64,000 bases of DNA from assembly GCF_002161285.1 (NCBI RefSeq), contig NZ_NFHH01000017.1, forward strand, positions 19,878-83,877. Direction: 5' to 3'. The stretch comes from Blautia sp. An81. Its GTDB lineage: Bacteria; Bacillota; Clostridia; Lachnospirales; Lachnospiraceae. The notes below the pieces were generated by a model. It did no database searches. It was not told the origin of the DNA and saw nothing but the letters and a program-made list of their open reading frames with translations. Each line of letters opens with the position of its first letter. The first letter of the stretch is position 1. The translations under genes and the position numbers were made by a program. Shown here one piece after another: positions 26,151 through 35,594 of this stretch.

Positions 26151-26960
26151 ATGGCAGATATGGAACTTCTGGCAGCGGAACCAGTTGCGCTGCAGGCAGC
26201 CCAGGACGTGCTTGCAGACGAAAATGAGCAGGTGAAGGCGCTGATCGTCCTGCTGATGGGGAATGACCCCGCGGGCGGCAGGGAGCTTGAAGAACTGGCC
26301 GGCCAGGTGGCGTCCATGGAGCGGAGGCTTGATGCTGCACTGGAGGAACTGGGGGAGATGCGCCAGAAGATACAGGAGGTGCAGGACCGCTCCCTGAAAG
26401 CCTTGCTGCAGAAGAACTGTAAGGCTCTGGAGGGGAATGTGGATGCCATGCGCCAGCGCATCCTGGAGCTGAAAGGGCAGGTCGTGGAAGGATGCAAGAA
26501 TATCCTTAAGGATTTCGCCGACCGCGGCGCCGTGGCCCTGAACGGCGTCTCCCGGTTCCTGCGCCTTGGGCCAGCGCTGGAGGCGGTGCAGGCAGCGGCG
26601 GAAAGGACCGTGCAGTCCAGTGACCGTGCGGTCTCCAGGATCGATGCGTTCAGCACGGAATTCCATGAGGCAGGCCGGCACCTGAAGAACATGGGGCGCT
26701 CCATCCAGGGGAAACCCGCACAGGCGGAGGCGAAGGAAAACGGCAGGGTCGCAGATGCCTTCAAGGGAGCTTTCAGGATAGAGCGCGCTTTTGCGTCTGC
26801 CATCGGCGAGAATGTAGGGCTTTCCCTGAATGCCCTTGCAAGGCTGGAACAGCGGGCACAGCGCCGGCCCTCCGTCCTGGAGGCCATGCGGGAGCAGGCG
26901 GCGAAGGCAGCGCCGGCAAAGCACCAGCCGGAGGCGTCCCATGACAGGGGCAGCCGGTGA
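26151..26960 (+). CDS. Coiled-coil ICE protein of unknown function (DUF6674-like)
   Basis: A 269-residue, Ala/Glu/Arg-rich soluble protein predicted mostly helical; residues ~45-130 carry heptad-like repeats (LEELAGQVASMERRLDAALE, QKIQEVQDRSLKALLQ), so a coiled coil is likely. No enzymatic motif is seen. I recall similar proteins in Tn1549-type ICEs as DUF6674; unverified. GGAGGG lies 8 bp before the ATG, which directly follows the stop of the helix-turn-helix gene. The end overlaps the in-frame upstream region of the next gene. Confidence 0.7.
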   Translation: MADMELLAAEPVALQAAQDVLADENEQVKALIVLLMGNDPAGGRELEELAGQVASMERRLDAALEELGEMRQKIQEVQDRSLKALLQKNCKALEGNVDAMRQRILELKGQVVEGCKNILKDFADRGAVALNGVSRFLRLGPALEAVQAAAERTVQSSDRAVSRIDAFSTEFHEAGRHLKNMGRSIQGKPAQAEAKENGRVADAFKGAFRIERAFASAIGENVGLSLNALARLEQRAQRRPSVLEAMREQAAKAAPAKHQPEASHDRGSR

Positions 26961-26989
26961 TAAAAACAGAACGAAGGGAGGAAATGAAC

Positions 26990-27886
26990 TTGAAACAGGA
27001 ACCACTTCCGCAGATTCACTTAGTCCGCGATACGGATTTAGGCGTATTTGCCTATGAGCTCCATATCCTGGCCGGGGATTTCCTGCGGGACAGCGAATAT
27101 AACCTGCGCGCGCTTGCCACGAATACCGGGGCGGATTCCATTGCCGTCATGGGGAAGAATCACATGTGGCTTTCGGACGCGCTGCTTGCCTACTGCCCTT
27201 CGGCGGAGCTTTACCGGACGGCCGCCATGACGGAATACCCCGGTGCCAGGGCCTTCCTGTTCCACACGGAACGAAGGGAGGACGGGCGCCCGTATGGGGA
27301 TGTCCTGATGATGGGCCTTGACACGCTGCGGCAGGACATAGAAAGAAATACCCTCTACCCTTACGGCGTCAGCATGGAATACCGGGACGGCACGAAGGCG
27401 GAGGCAGGCATTGAAAAATGGGAATCAATGGAGCTGTGCGAAAAGGACGCCCTGAAAACCTGGCGCTACCTCTATGCGCCGGAGCAGGTGACGGAATGGC
27501 AGTACCGCTATTCTAACCGTTTCAGCCAATGGAAGGAGCACACATTTTCCTATATGCCCCAGGATTTGGAGGAACGGCTGAATGTGGAGTATATGGAGGA
27601 GGCGCAGAACCCGGACACAGATATGTACCGCATACCCCTGGGGACAGCGAAGCAGATGCTCCTTGACGGCGGTCCGGTCTACCGCCTCTTTCCCGGAGGG
27701 CCGGAAAAGCTACTGCCGATTGCGGCGGTCACGGGGCTCTGGTATGAGAATTACCGGGAGTTTGCCGTTACCCCGGAGGATTTGGGTGCGCTTGACCGGC
27801 TGGTCCGCAGGGAGACGGACCGGATCATGGGAATACGCCCGCAGCATGATAAATTACAGGAACGCCGCCCTTCCCCGGAGCGGTGA
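26990..27886 (+). CDS. Conserved ICE protein of unknown function, DUF5688-like layout
   Basis: A ~298-residue soluble protein. It has an N-terminal alpha/beta region with the segment DSIAVMGKNHMWLSDALLAY and an acidic C-terminus with DRLVRRETDRIMGI. I do not recognise a catalytic motif. The pattern is reminiscent of DUF5688 proteins of clostridial mobile elements, at low certainty. I chose the TTG at 26990 because GGGAGG lies 8 bp before it; ATG 26984 and GTG 26957 are in frame but too near to or upstream of that site. TTG starts are frequent in this ICE. Confidence 0.6.
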   Translation: MKQEPLPQIHLVRDTDLGVFAYELHILAGDFLRDSEYNLRALATNTGADSIAVMGKNHMWLSDALLAYCPSAELYRTAAMTEYPGARAFLFHTERREDGRPYGDVLMMGLDTLRQDIERNTLYPYGVSMEYRDGTKAEAGIEKWESMELCEKDALKTWRYLYAPEQVTEWQYRYSNRFSQWKEHTFSYMPQDLEERLNVEYMEEAQNPDTDMYRIPLGTAKQMLLDGGPVYRLFPGGPEKLLPIAAVTGLWYENYREFAVTPEDLGALDRLVRRETDRIMGIRPQHDKLQERRPSPER

Positions 27887-27916
27887 TTTTTTATGACAGA
27901 CTGGAGGTGATAATGA

Positions 27917-29941
27917 TTGGCGGATAACATGCAGCATGAAGATTTCGGGGAAAAGATCGGCGGCGCAAAAAAAGATTTATGGAAGGACCGGGGGCTCTAT
28001 GTGAACGACCTGGACGCCATGAATGAGCGTGAGGCCGAGAAATTCGTAAAAAAGGATAATATCTGGAAGAAACCGGATTATGTAGCCATGCTTGATGACG
28101 GGATTTCCCTTGGCGTGGTCTATTTTATCAAAAAGGCGAGGGACGGGCTGAACGCCTCCCCGCAGTATTACCGCAGGGACGACACGCCGGAGAAGCGCCT
28201 TGCAAGACAGAAAGAATATATCCAGACGGTACGGGAGCTGCAGAGCGTGGTTTCGGAAGTCCGCACCGTGGAGGACGCCATGAAAGCCTATGACCGTTTC
28301 TTTGTGAAAAACGGGTATCTGGAACAGGTGCAGGGCTGGGGCGGCGGCATCCATTACCAGGCGACGGAGAAGGGCCGGGAGAACCCGGCCATTACAAACA
28401 AGCTGTCCAATGCCCTGATGGTTCACTCTGCCGCGCATTTTGAGCGGAACTTCACACAGAAAGCACAGAAGGAACAGTTTGGCGTTTCCAAAGACCAGAA
28501 GGTGCCGAAGGGCTATGCGATCCATTTCAACGACGGGAAGAATACTTATTCCAAAAATAATGACTGGAAACCTGACACCTATTATGTGACGAAGGGCTAT
28601 TCCATCTTGCAGACAAACTTTGAATCGCAGGAGGCCGCCCTGAAATGGGTGCAGGCGTTGGCAAAAGGGCGCAGCAAAAGCGGAAAGACGCGGTTTGTGC
28701 CTCCCCAGCTCTCCCATGTGCGGCGCACCGGGCCGGATTACAGAAACGGCATGGAGATCACCGGGCAGCACTACCTTGATACCTTCGGGTTCCGCGGCGG
28801 TGAATTTGGGAACTGGATGAACCAGAATGACCGGCAGGCTTCCCTCAACATGGGATTTGAGGCGCTGAAGGATCTGGCGTCGGCCTTGCAGATCAGTGAT
28901 AAAGATATTGCCTACCAGGGAACGCTTGCCATCGCTTTCGGCGCCAGGGGCAGCGGCAACGCGGCGGCCCATTATGAACCGCTGCGGAAGGTCATCAACC
29001 TTACGAAGATGCACGGGGCCGGCTCCCTGGCCCATGAATGGTGGCACGGGTTTGACGATTACCTGGGTACGAAGATGGGTGCGAATGGGATGCTCTCGGA
29101 ACAGCCCCGCCTCTATGCGCCGTTCCAGAAGCTGATTGATACCATGAAATATAAGCCGGAGACACTGGAGCAGGCTGCGGCCCGCACCGAAGCGCAGACA
29201 GAACGAACCCGGAAAAATGCGGCAGGCTGGCTGGATTCGGCGGTGCTCGGTTCCCTGAAACGGCATGGCAATGAGGAACAGATGAAAACCTACGCGGTTC
29301 TTAAAGAGTCGTTTCTATCCGGCGAGGCCGGTTCCGTGGAGCAGATCAGCGCTTTCAAGAAGTCTGTCACCGGGCGGGTGATCCCCAAAAGTGAGCGGGA
29401 ACGGCTGGAAATATTCGAGCACATGCTGTCCGGGATGCAGGCACAGGAGGCGCCGCAGATCGGGCGGGTGGAAACCGATTTTTACCGGAATTCCGTGCGC
29501 ATGGGTAAGGAGTGCGAAAAGGACGGCGGCTATTGGGACAGCAATACGGAAATGACCGCCAGGGCCTTTGCCTGTTATATCAAGGATAAGCTGCCCTGCC
29601 AATCGGATTATCTGGCGGGCCACGCAGACTGTGCCATTACCTTTGCGGCAGACAAAGGCGGGGAAATGGCAGTCCTGAAAGCCTTCCCGGAGGGTGCGGA
29701 ACGGAAAGCCATCAATGCGGTATTTGACGAGATCGTGGCAGACCTGAAACGGGAGCAGATACTGACCCATTCGGACGAAACGCTGCCCCTTCCGGCGCAG
29801 CCGCTGGCGGAGAATGAACAGATTTCCATATTTACGTCGGACCGGCCTTCGGTCATGGCGCAGCTTGCAGCGGTGAAACCGGCAGAAAAAACTACCCCGG
29901 CACAGGCGGCACCGAAAAAGAGCCATGCGCCGGAGATTTAA
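27917..29941 (+). CDS. Large polyvalent-protein LPD1 domain protein with zincin motif
   Basis: A 674-residue protein. Its central part carries the LPD1 block (TLAIAFGARGSGNAAAHYEP, VINLTKMHGAGSLAHEWWHG, then FDDYLG). HEWWH around residues 373-377 is an HExxH zinc site, with a possible third ligand further on. LPD1 proteins occur in conjugative elements and phages and are thought to be peptidases delivered or used early in the recipient; activity here is inference. The N-terminal ~130 residues (EREAEKFVKKDNIWKKPDY) and the C-terminal tail, which has a PxxxAQPLAENEQISIF segment, are family-typical. Starts with TTG, 9 bp after GGAGG. Confidence 0.82.
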   Translation: MADNMQHEDFGEKIGGAKKDLWKDRGLYVNDLDAMNEREAEKFVKKDNIWKKPDYVAMLDDGISLGVVYFIKKARDGLNASPQYYRRDDTPEKRLARQKEYIQTVRELQSVVSEVRTVEDAMKAYDRFFVKNGYLEQVQGWGGGIHYQATEKGRENPAITNKLSNALMVHSAAHFERNFTQKAQKEQFGVSKDQKVPKGYAIHFNDGKNTYSKNNDWKPDTYYVTKGYSILQTNFESQEAALKWVQALAKGRSKSGKTRFVPPQLSHVRRTGPDYRNGMEITGQHYLDTFGFRGGEFGNWMNQNDRQASLNMGFEALKDLASALQISDKDIAYQGTLAIAFGARGSGNAAAHYEPLRKVINLTKMHGAGSLAHEWWHGFDDYLGTKMGANGMLSEQPRLYAPFQKLIDTMKYKPETLEQAAARTEAQTERTRKNAAGWLDSAVLGSLKRHGNEEQMKTYAVLKESFLSGEAGSVEQISAFKKSVTGRVIPKSERERLEIFEHMLSGMQAQEAPQIGRVETDFYRNSVRMGKECEKDGGYWDSNTEMTARAFACYIKDKLPCQSDYLAGHADCAITFAADKGGEMAVLKAFPEGAERKAINAVFDEIVADLKREQILTHSDETLPLPAQPLAENEQISIFTSDRPSVMAQLAAVKPAEKTTPAQAAPKKSHAPEI

Positions 29942-29954
29942 GGAGGTGGAAGGA

Positions 29955-30779
29955 TTGGAGGAAAACAAAGATTACCGGGTGCACCGCTCCGGGGACCTGT
30001 CGGAAGGCTACAAGCTGCAGGTGGAACACACGGTATCATGCGAGAACACAGATATTTCAGCGTTGATTGCGCAGGGGGCAGAAACGATACAGGCCATGCG
30101 CCAGGACAGCATTGAGGGAGAAAAGAAAGCCTATGACATCGTGGTGGCGGCAGCGAAGCAATGGGAACAGCAGGCGGCGGCCACGCAGCGGCTTGACCGG
30201 GCGCTGGCATACTTACGCACCCCGGAGGTAAAGCATACCGGGAACTGTTGGCAGCCCTTTTCCAACAACAAGGACTGGATGGAGATCAGCAACCGGGTTT
30301 ATAAGATGTTCTGCCAGATCAGGGAACAGACAACATATAACAGGGAGGCAAAACAGGATGTTCCGACTGCCTGGTATGTAACATGGGACCTGTATATCAA
30401 TTCACCCAGGAAAGGCTACAACATCCACCTTGCAGGGCAGGATAAGAAACGCTACACGGACAAGGCCGCCGCCGAGAGGTACCTGGACGGGAGAAAGAAA
30501 GCCTATTCCCATCTGTTCGCGGAGATTTCACCGCCTATTCCGAAAGAGCATGAAAACTGTTTTACGGTCAATGGTGTGCTTCTCCCTGGATATACCGTGG
30601 AGGGCCGGGAACCAATAAAACCAAGCCATGCCGCCGATGTTTCGGAGGGCGCTATTTCCGCGCCCGGAAAAGAGGAAAAGCCCTCCGTGCTGGGAAAGCT
30701 GTCTGCGGCGAGGGAACGGGAAAAGGCTGCGGCAGAACCGAAGGCGCCAATTAAAAAGAAGGAGGATATGCAGATTTGA
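29955..30779 (+). CDS. ICE accessory protein of unknown function
   Basis: A 274-residue soluble protein I do not recognise. It is rich in aromatic residues in the middle (WYVTWDLYINSPRKGYNIHL) and ends in a charged Lys/Glu/Ala tail. Start TTG at 29955 is supported by AGGAGGTG (29941-29948); the ATG at 29925 lies inside the previous gene. It overlaps the next gene by 4 bp at TTGA, so translation is coupled. It sits in the anti-restriction/LPD cassette typical of Tn1549-like ICEs. Confidence 0.65.
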   Translation: MEENKDYRVHRSGDLSEGYKLQVEHTVSCENTDISALIAQGAETIQAMRQDSIEGEKKAYDIVVAAAKQWEQQAAATQRLDRALAYLRTPEVKHTGNCWQPFSNNKDWMEISNRVYKMFCQIREQTTYNREAKQDVPTAWYVTWDLYINSPRKGYNIHLAGQDKKRYTDKAAAERYLDGRKKAYSHLFAEISPPIPKEHENCFTVNGVLLPGYTVEGREPIKPSHAADVSEGAISAPGKEEKPSVLGKLSAAREREKAAAEPKAPIKKKEDMQI

Positions 30780-31879
30780 AAGTGTTGATGATAGAGCCGG
30801 GGAAAGCGCCTTATGAGGCCGAGCTGGACGGGAGCCTTGAATCCATGCAGGAGGCAGTCGGGGGAGGCATAGAGGGCTACTACCCTTATGCGGAACCCGT
30901 CGCGATTGTCTGCAATGATGAAGGGAAAATAAACGGGCTGCCCCTGAACCGGGCAATCTACAACCAGGACGGCGAGATGATCGAGATCATGGCCGGCACC
31001 TTTTTCATAGCCGGTCTCGGTGAGGAAAGTTTTACCGACCTTCCCGATTATTTCATGGAGCAGTATAAGGAACAGTTCAGATACCCGGAAAAATTTGTCC
31101 GGCTGGCGGGTGAGATCGTTGCGGTGAAGCAGCCCCTCCCGCCAGAGGAAAAACAGCAGCCGGCACCTGCCATGGAGGAACCGGGCGGGGATGATATAAG
31201 GCTTGACGAATCCACGGACCTGGCTTTCGACCTGGATGAATTTTTCAGGCAGAACAGCGGGGCCTATGCAGACCTGTACCCGGATTTCCATGCAGAAAAG
31301 GAGCGCATGGCGGACGAGCTGCTTTCAGGAGATACCGGGAAAATCCGCATGAGGCTGGCGGCATTTGAACATGAGGAACACATGGAGGGAGAAACGGCGC
31401 CGCTTCTGGAGCGTATTTCTTCCTATGAAAAAGAGTATGGGATCAGCGCTTATTCCATTTACCAGCTTGACTTATCGGACAATACAGACAACCTGCGTTT
31501 TATGTCCCTGGACTGGCTGGAAAGCAGTGGGCTCTCCGTGGACCGGGACAATTACCGGATGGTCTATGCCATGCAGCGGGAACCGGGCGAAACGCTGGAG
31601 GATATTTACCGGCGGTTCAATATCGACCACCCGGAAGATTTCAAGGGCCATTCCCTTTCCGTTTCTGATGTGGTAGTCCTGCATGGAAATGGCGCGGATG
31701 CCGCCTGGTACGTGGACAGTATCGGCTTTAAGGAGCTGCCGGATTTTTTCGGCGCAGGAACACCAGAGACAAAGCGGGATGTTTCCGTGCGGGAACAGCT
31801 TGACAGTGCGAGGAAACAGGCGGCGCAGGCAGGGCCGAAAGCGCCGGATAAAAAGCCCAGGGAACCGGAAAGGAGTTGA
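30776..31879 (+). CDS. DUF3846 and YodL-like domain protein
   Basis: A 367-residue protein. The N-terminal ~100 residues (MKVLMIEPGKAPYEAEL ... NDEGKINGLPLNRA) match DUF3846, common in Firmicute ICEs. The C-terminal half (AYSIYQLDLSDNTDNLRFMS, NYRMVYAM, PEDFKGHSLSVSDVVVLH) matches the YodL-like domain of the same elements. Function is unknown; such fused small domains are often suspected anti-defence or regulatory cargo. Starts with TTG at 30776 overlapping the previous stop, with GGAGG at 30761-30765. Confidence 0.75.
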   Translation: MKVLMIEPGKAPYEAELDGSLESMQEAVGGGIEGYYPYAEPVAIVCNDEGKINGLPLNRAIYNQDGEMIEIMAGTFFIAGLGEESFTDLPDYFMEQYKEQFRYPEKFVRLAGEIVAVKQPLPPEEKQQPAPAMEEPGGDDIRLDESTDLAFDLDEFFRQNSGAYADLYPDFHAEKERMADELLSGDTGKIRMRLAAFEHEEHMEGETAPLLERISSYEKEYGISAYSIYQLDLSDNTDNLRFMSLDWLESSGLSVDRDNYRMVYAMQREPGETLEDIYRRFNIDHPEDFKGHSLSVSDVVVLHGNGADAAWYVDSIGFKELPDFFGAGTPETKRDVSVREQLDSARKQAAQAGPKAPDKKPREPERS

Positions 31880-31885
31880 TGGCTT

Positions 31886-32686
31886 ATGCTGATGGCAGTA
31901 GAAGGCCCGTATGCGCTGATGGTGCAGCCGGACGACATTTTAATCTCTCCCCGTGAGGTAGACGAACATTTTGGGACAATGGCCTGCTTCCATTCCCGCT
32001 ATGCGCTGGGTGACAGCCACAATTACATGGATAAAGACGATTTCCTGCGGGAGATGTATTTAGACACCGTGGGGCATGATGAAGCGGGGCTGAAACGCTA
32101 TGAACACATGGTAAACATTGTGAGCAGCCGGTTCCGGCACGGGCCAAAGACGGAGGAACGGGCGGTTGATGACGCCATGCTGAAGGTGATCTCCGAAAAA
32201 TACATTACGCTGCCCCTCTATCTGATGGACCACAGCGGCCTTGCCATGCAGACCACAAGTTTCAATGACCCCTGGGACAGCGGGCAGGTCGGATGGATTT
32301 ATGTTGCCAAAGAGGATGCGCTGAAGGAATTTGGCGGCGAAAAAATGACCGGCGCCATTCGGAAAAAGGCGGAGGACCTGATGCGCAGCGAAGTGGCCGC
32401 TTATGATTCCTACCTGCGGGGCGAGTGCTACGGCTTTGAGCTTTACAAAAACGGCGAGCTGTCGGATAGCTGCTGGGGCTTCATGGGCGGCCTGGAGGAT
32501 GCCTGTAAGGATATGGCTGCATATCTCCCGGAGGGCTGCAGGGGTATGGTGGCGCATTTAGAGGAACAGGACCACCCGGCCACCATCATTAAGACGCTTC
32601 TGAAACATGCGAAAATCCAGGCAGACCAGGCGGCAAAAGCCTTTGAGCACGCACCCCGCCAGCAGGTGATCGGGGACGCCCGGTAA
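31886..32686 (+). CDS. Conserved ICE protein of unknown function
   Basis: A 266-residue soluble protein. The first half has a Met/His/Asp-rich pattern (LISPREVDEHFGTMACFHSR, YALGDSHNYMDKDDFLREMY); the second half includes LYLMDHSGLAMQTTSF and GWIYVAKEDALKEFGG. I recall this type from ICEs of gut Firmicutes as an unnamed domain. No activity is evident. AAGGAG precedes the ATG at 31886. A 50-bp gap then separates it from pcfB. Confidence 0.65.
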   Translation: MLMAVEGPYALMVQPDDILISPREVDEHFGTMACFHSRYALGDSHNYMDKDDFLREMYLDTVGHDEAGLKRYEHMVNIVSSRFRHGPKTEERAVDDAMLKVISEKYITLPLYLMDHSGLAMQTTSFNDPWDSGQVGWIYVAKEDALKEFGGEKMTGAIRKKAEDLMRSEVAAYDSYLRGECYGFELYKNGELSDSCWGFMGGLEDACKDMAAYLPEGCRGMVAHLEEQDHPATIIKTLLKHAKIQADQAAKAFEHAPRQQVIGDAR

Positions 32687-32739
32687 GGCAGTTGTTTCCC
32701 AATTTATAATTACAGATTTTATCAGGAAGGAGGATGCTT

Positions 32740-33210
32740 ATGCAGGAAGATTTGGAACAGCGGACCGTATCGGTCTCCATCCAGGCGGCGAAGCTGTCCG
32801 GGCGGGTGCTGCGCTCTGCCATTGCCGCCGTGCTCCAGAAGATGGAGCAGGAACGCACGACCCCGAAAGTCGGCAGGAACAGCATGAAACGGCTGACCTG
32901 TAAGGACCCAGGAGCCAACACTATTGAAGTGTCCGGCAGAATCCGCTCCTTTGAGCGGTACGCCAGGAAACACCAGGTCCGCTACCATATTGAAAAAGAG
33001 CTGGGGACCGACCCGCCGAAGTGGACGGTCTATTTCAAAGCGAACCAGGCGGACGCACTGACGGCGGCTTTTAAGGAATATACCCAGAAAGACCTTGCCC
33101 GGAGCGCCAGGCCGTCGCTGCTTACCCAGCTCCATAAATTCAGAGAGCTGGCACAGGCGCTTGGCCGTGACCGGGTGAAGAACAAGGAACACGGAGGGCC
33201 GGAACGTTGA
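32740..33210 (+). CDS. PcfB-like conjugation protein (DUF3801)
   Basis: A 156-residue soluble protein of the PcfB/DUF3801 family (QRTVSVSIQAAKLSGRVLRS, WTVYFKANQADALTAAFKEY). In pCF10, PcfB is an accessory of the coupling protein PcfC, and the gene here directly precedes a PcfC homologue with a 4-bp overlap, so the pair is coupled. The start at 32740 has a 6-bp spacing from GGAGG; ATG 32734 is too close. Confidence 0.88.
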   Translation: MQEDLEQRTVSVSIQAAKLSGRVLRSAIAAVLQKMEQERTTPKVGRNSMKRLTCKDPGANTIEVSGRIRSFERYARKHQVRYHIEKELGTDPPKWTVYFKANQADALTAAFKEYTQKDLARSARPSLLTQLHKFRELAQALGRDRVKNKEHGGPER

Positions 33211-35054
33211 AGATAGATACCGATACCTTGAAAAAGCAGGTGATCCTCCACCTGCCCTATCTCCTGTTCCTTCTGGTATTTGCGAAGCTGGGCGAGGCGG
33301 TGCGCCTTGCCCCTGGAGCGGACGCCTCACAGAAACTGTTAGGATTGTCCGAGGGCTTCTCGCTGGCATTTCAAAGCATGTGGCCGGGTGCGACGCTGGA
33401 CTGGCTTGCTGGCCTCTGCGGTGCCGCCGTAGTGAGGCTGGCGGTATATGTGAAAGGGAAAAATGCAAAAAAGTACCGCAAGGATGTGGAGTACGGCTCT
33501 GCACGGTGGGGGAATAAAACAGACATTGCCCCTTTCATGGACCCGAAACCGGAAAACAACATGATCCTGACGCAGACCGAGGGGCTTATGATGTCCGGCA
33601 GGCCGAAGAACCCGGCCCATGCCCGCAATAAAAATGTGCTGGTAGTCGGCGGTTCCGGCTCCGGCAAGACGAGATTTTTTATAAAACCCAACCTTATGCA
33701 GCTCCATAGTTCGTATGTCGTCACCGATCCGAAAGGTACGGTCCTGATCGAAGTGGGAAAGCTGCTAAGCCGCGGCACGCCGAAACTGGATAAGGATGGG
33801 AAACCGGTCAGGGGAAAGAATGGAAAAACCGTATATGAGCCTTATAAGATCAAGGTATTCAATACGATCAATTTTTCAAAAAGTATGCACTATAACCCTT
33901 TTGCTTACATCCACAATGAGAAGGACATTCTGAAACTGGTAACGGTGCTGATTGCAAACACCAAAGGGGAAGGAAAATCCGGCGACGATTTTTGGGTCAA
34001 AGCCGAGACCCTGCTGTATACGGCGCTGATCGGCTATATCTATTATGAGGCCCCGACAAACGAGCAGAATTTTTCCACCCTGGTAGAAATGATAAACGCT
34101 ATGGAGGTCCGGGAGGACGACGAAAGTTTCAAAAATGCCGTTGACCTTCTCTTTGATGCGCTGGAACAGAAAGACCCGGACCACTTCGCCCTCCGTCAGT
34201 ATAAGAAATATAAATTAGCGGCGGGCAAGACGGCTAAGTCGATCTTAATTAGCTGCGGCGCCAGACTTGCCCCGTTTGACATTAAGGAAGTCCGGGAGAT
34301 TACCATGTATGACGAGCTGGAGCTTGATTTGGTGGGCGACAGAAAAACGGCACTGTTCTTTATCATCAGTGATACGGATGCGACCTTTAATTTCCTTGTC
34401 AGTATGGCTTATACCCAGCTATTCAACCTGCTCTGTGAGCGGGCGGATGATAAATTTGGGGGCAGGCTCCCGGTCCATGTGCGGTGCCTGATCGACGAGG
34501 CGGCCAATATCGGCCAAATCCCGAACCTGGAAAAGCTGATGGCAACGATCCGTTCAAGAGAAATATCCGCCTGCCTGGTATTGCAGGCACAGAGCCAGCT
34601 CAAAGCGCTTTATAAGGACAACATGGACACGATTATAGGCAACTGTGATTCTTCTCTTTTCCTGGGCGGTAAGGAGGAAACCACCTTGAAAAGCTGGAAT
34701 TCCCTGCTGGGGAAAGAAACCATTGATATGTATAACACCAGCGTCACGAAGGGCACCCAGGAATCCCACGGACAGAATTTCCAAAAGCTGGGCAAAGATT
34801 TAATGTCCGTTGACGAGCTTGCGGTGATGGACGGCGGCAAATGCCTCCTGCAGATCAGAGGCGTACGTCCCTTCCTGTCCCGGAAGTACGATATTACCAA
34901 ACACCCGAATTACAAATACCTTTCGGATTTTGACGAAAAGAATGCCTTTGACATAGAGAAATACCTGTCTACAAGGCTGCCTGTACGTCCCGGAGAGCTG
35001 TACCCCAACTATGAGATCACGCCGGAAGAACTGGCAGCACAGACAACCGCGTAA
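33207..35054 (+). CDS. VirD4-like type IV coupling protein (PcfC/TraG family)
   Basis: A 615-residue membrane-bound ATPase that brings the relaxase-DNA complex to the mating channel. Two N-terminal membrane helices (HLPYLLFLLVFAKLGEAVRL; LAGLCGAAVVRLAVYV) precede the motor domain. Walker A is GGSGSGKTRF at about 147-156 and Walker B lies in RCLIDEAANIGQIPNLEKLM. The SREISACLVLQAQSQLKALY segment is family-typical. Starts with TTG, 9 bp after GGAGG. Its natural neighbours pcfB upstream and maff2/trbL downstream are those of Tn1549; the last two are now 12 kb away because of the nested element. Confidence 0.95.
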   Translation: MKIDTDTLKKQVILHLPYLLFLLVFAKLGEAVRLAPGADASQKLLGLSEGFSLAFQSMWPGATLDWLAGLCGAAVVRLAVYVKGKNAKKYRKDVEYGSARWGNKTDIAPFMDPKPENNMILTQTEGLMMSGRPKNPAHARNKNVLVVGGSGSGKTRFFIKPNLMQLHSSYVVTDPKGTVLIEVGKLLSRGTPKLDKDGKPVRGKNGKTVYEPYKIKVFNTINFSKSMHYNPFAYIHNEKDILKLVTVLIANTKGEGKSGDDFWVKAETLLYTALIGYIYYEAPTNEQNFSTLVEMINAMEVREDDESFKNAVDLLFDALEQKDPDHFALRQYKKYKLAAGKTAKSILISCGARLAPFDIKEVREITMYDELELDLVGDRKTALFFIISDTDATFNFLVSMAYTQLFNLLCERADDKFGGRLPVHVRCLIDEAANIGQIPNLEKLMATIRSREISACLVLQAQSQLKALYKDNMDTIIGNCDSSLFLGGKEETTLKSWNSLLGKETIDMYNTSVTKGTQESHGQNFQKLGKDLMSVDELAVMDGGKCLLQIRGVRPFLSRKYDITKHPNYKYLSDFDEKNAFDIEKYLSTRLPVRPGELYPNYEITPEELAAQTTA

Positions 35055-35184
35055 AATCCCGCTGTATTATTTTCTTATTATATGGCGGGCTTTTATATAC
35101 CCTTTGGAAAGGAGGCGCCCATTGCGGATTCGTGATTCTCCCTGACAACTGAATATTCCCCGCAGGTCTTGTCCTGCCCCTTAT

Positions 35185-35238
35185 GCTGCCGCCATGTTTT
35201 TGTAGGTTTTCTATTTGAGCATGGCGGCGGCTTTTTTT
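35185..35238 (+). terminator. Terminator-like hairpin between pcfC and maff2
   Basis: GCTGCCGCCATG (35185-35196) pairs with CATGGCGGCGGC (35220-35231, one G-U pair) and TTTTTTT follows. A weaker CCCGC/GCGGG hairpin lies at 35058-35089. Together they may limit read-through from pcfC into the channel genes. Confidence 0.7.
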
Positions 35239-35299
35239 CGTTTCAGGCCCAATGCGGCCACAACAATAAATTTTATGAATTTTAAGGAGGACTAACTTT

Positions 35300-35458
35300 A
35301 TGGCATTTTTCGCAAGCGCGATTGACACTTTGAAAATTCTCGTGATCGCCCTGGGCGCGGGTCTCGGCGCATGGGGTGTTATCAACCTCTTGGAAGGCTA
35401 TGGCAATGACAATCCCGGTGCCAAGTCTCAGGGTATGAAACAGCTTATGGCTAAGTAG
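35300..35458 (+). pseudogene. maff2: maff2, 5' part (interrupted by the nested element)
   Basis: ATG 35300 after AAGGAGG opens a small membrane protein: ASAIDTLKILVIALGAGLGA, then WGVINLLEGYGNDNPGAKSQ and GMKQLMAK before a stop at 35456. The first 50 residues are the Maff2-family protein of Tn1549-like ICEs; the K and stop come from the inserted DNA. The missing end (GGGIALVGATLIPLLSGLFG) is intact at 47342-47410. Joining at the shared ATGGC restores a 71-residue protein. Maff2 lies between the coupling protein and TrbL genes and is presumed a small VirB2-like membrane component. Confidence 0.9.
35440..35451. repeat. attL: Left attachment repeat of the nested element
   Basis: ACAGCTTATGGC within maff2, identical to 47335-47346. 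To the left the sequence is maff2; to the right the frame ends within three codons. Confidence 0.88.
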
Positions 35459-35523
35459 ATGTAATCAAGAGAAGAAAGGAAAAGCACAATCCAGACGGAA
35501 CCGGCGGTTGTGTCAAGAAATGT

Positions 35524-35552
35524 TTGTGGGATAGCAAGAATTTTGATATAAT
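35524..35552 (+). promoter_or_regulatory. Promoter of the small XRE gene
   Basis: TTGTGG (35524-35529), 17 bp, TATAAT (35547-35552). The start codon is 43 bp further, after GGAGG. Confidence 0.6.
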
Positions 35553-35594
35553 GGGAACAGGAACCCCGGAACCGGGAGAAAGGCAGGAGGATAA

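Noticed and set aside
27977..29266. A 429-codon minus-strand frame opposite the LPD1 gene
   Set aside because: Low-complexity His/Pro/Arg-rich translation without motifs, lying fully opposite a well-supported gene.
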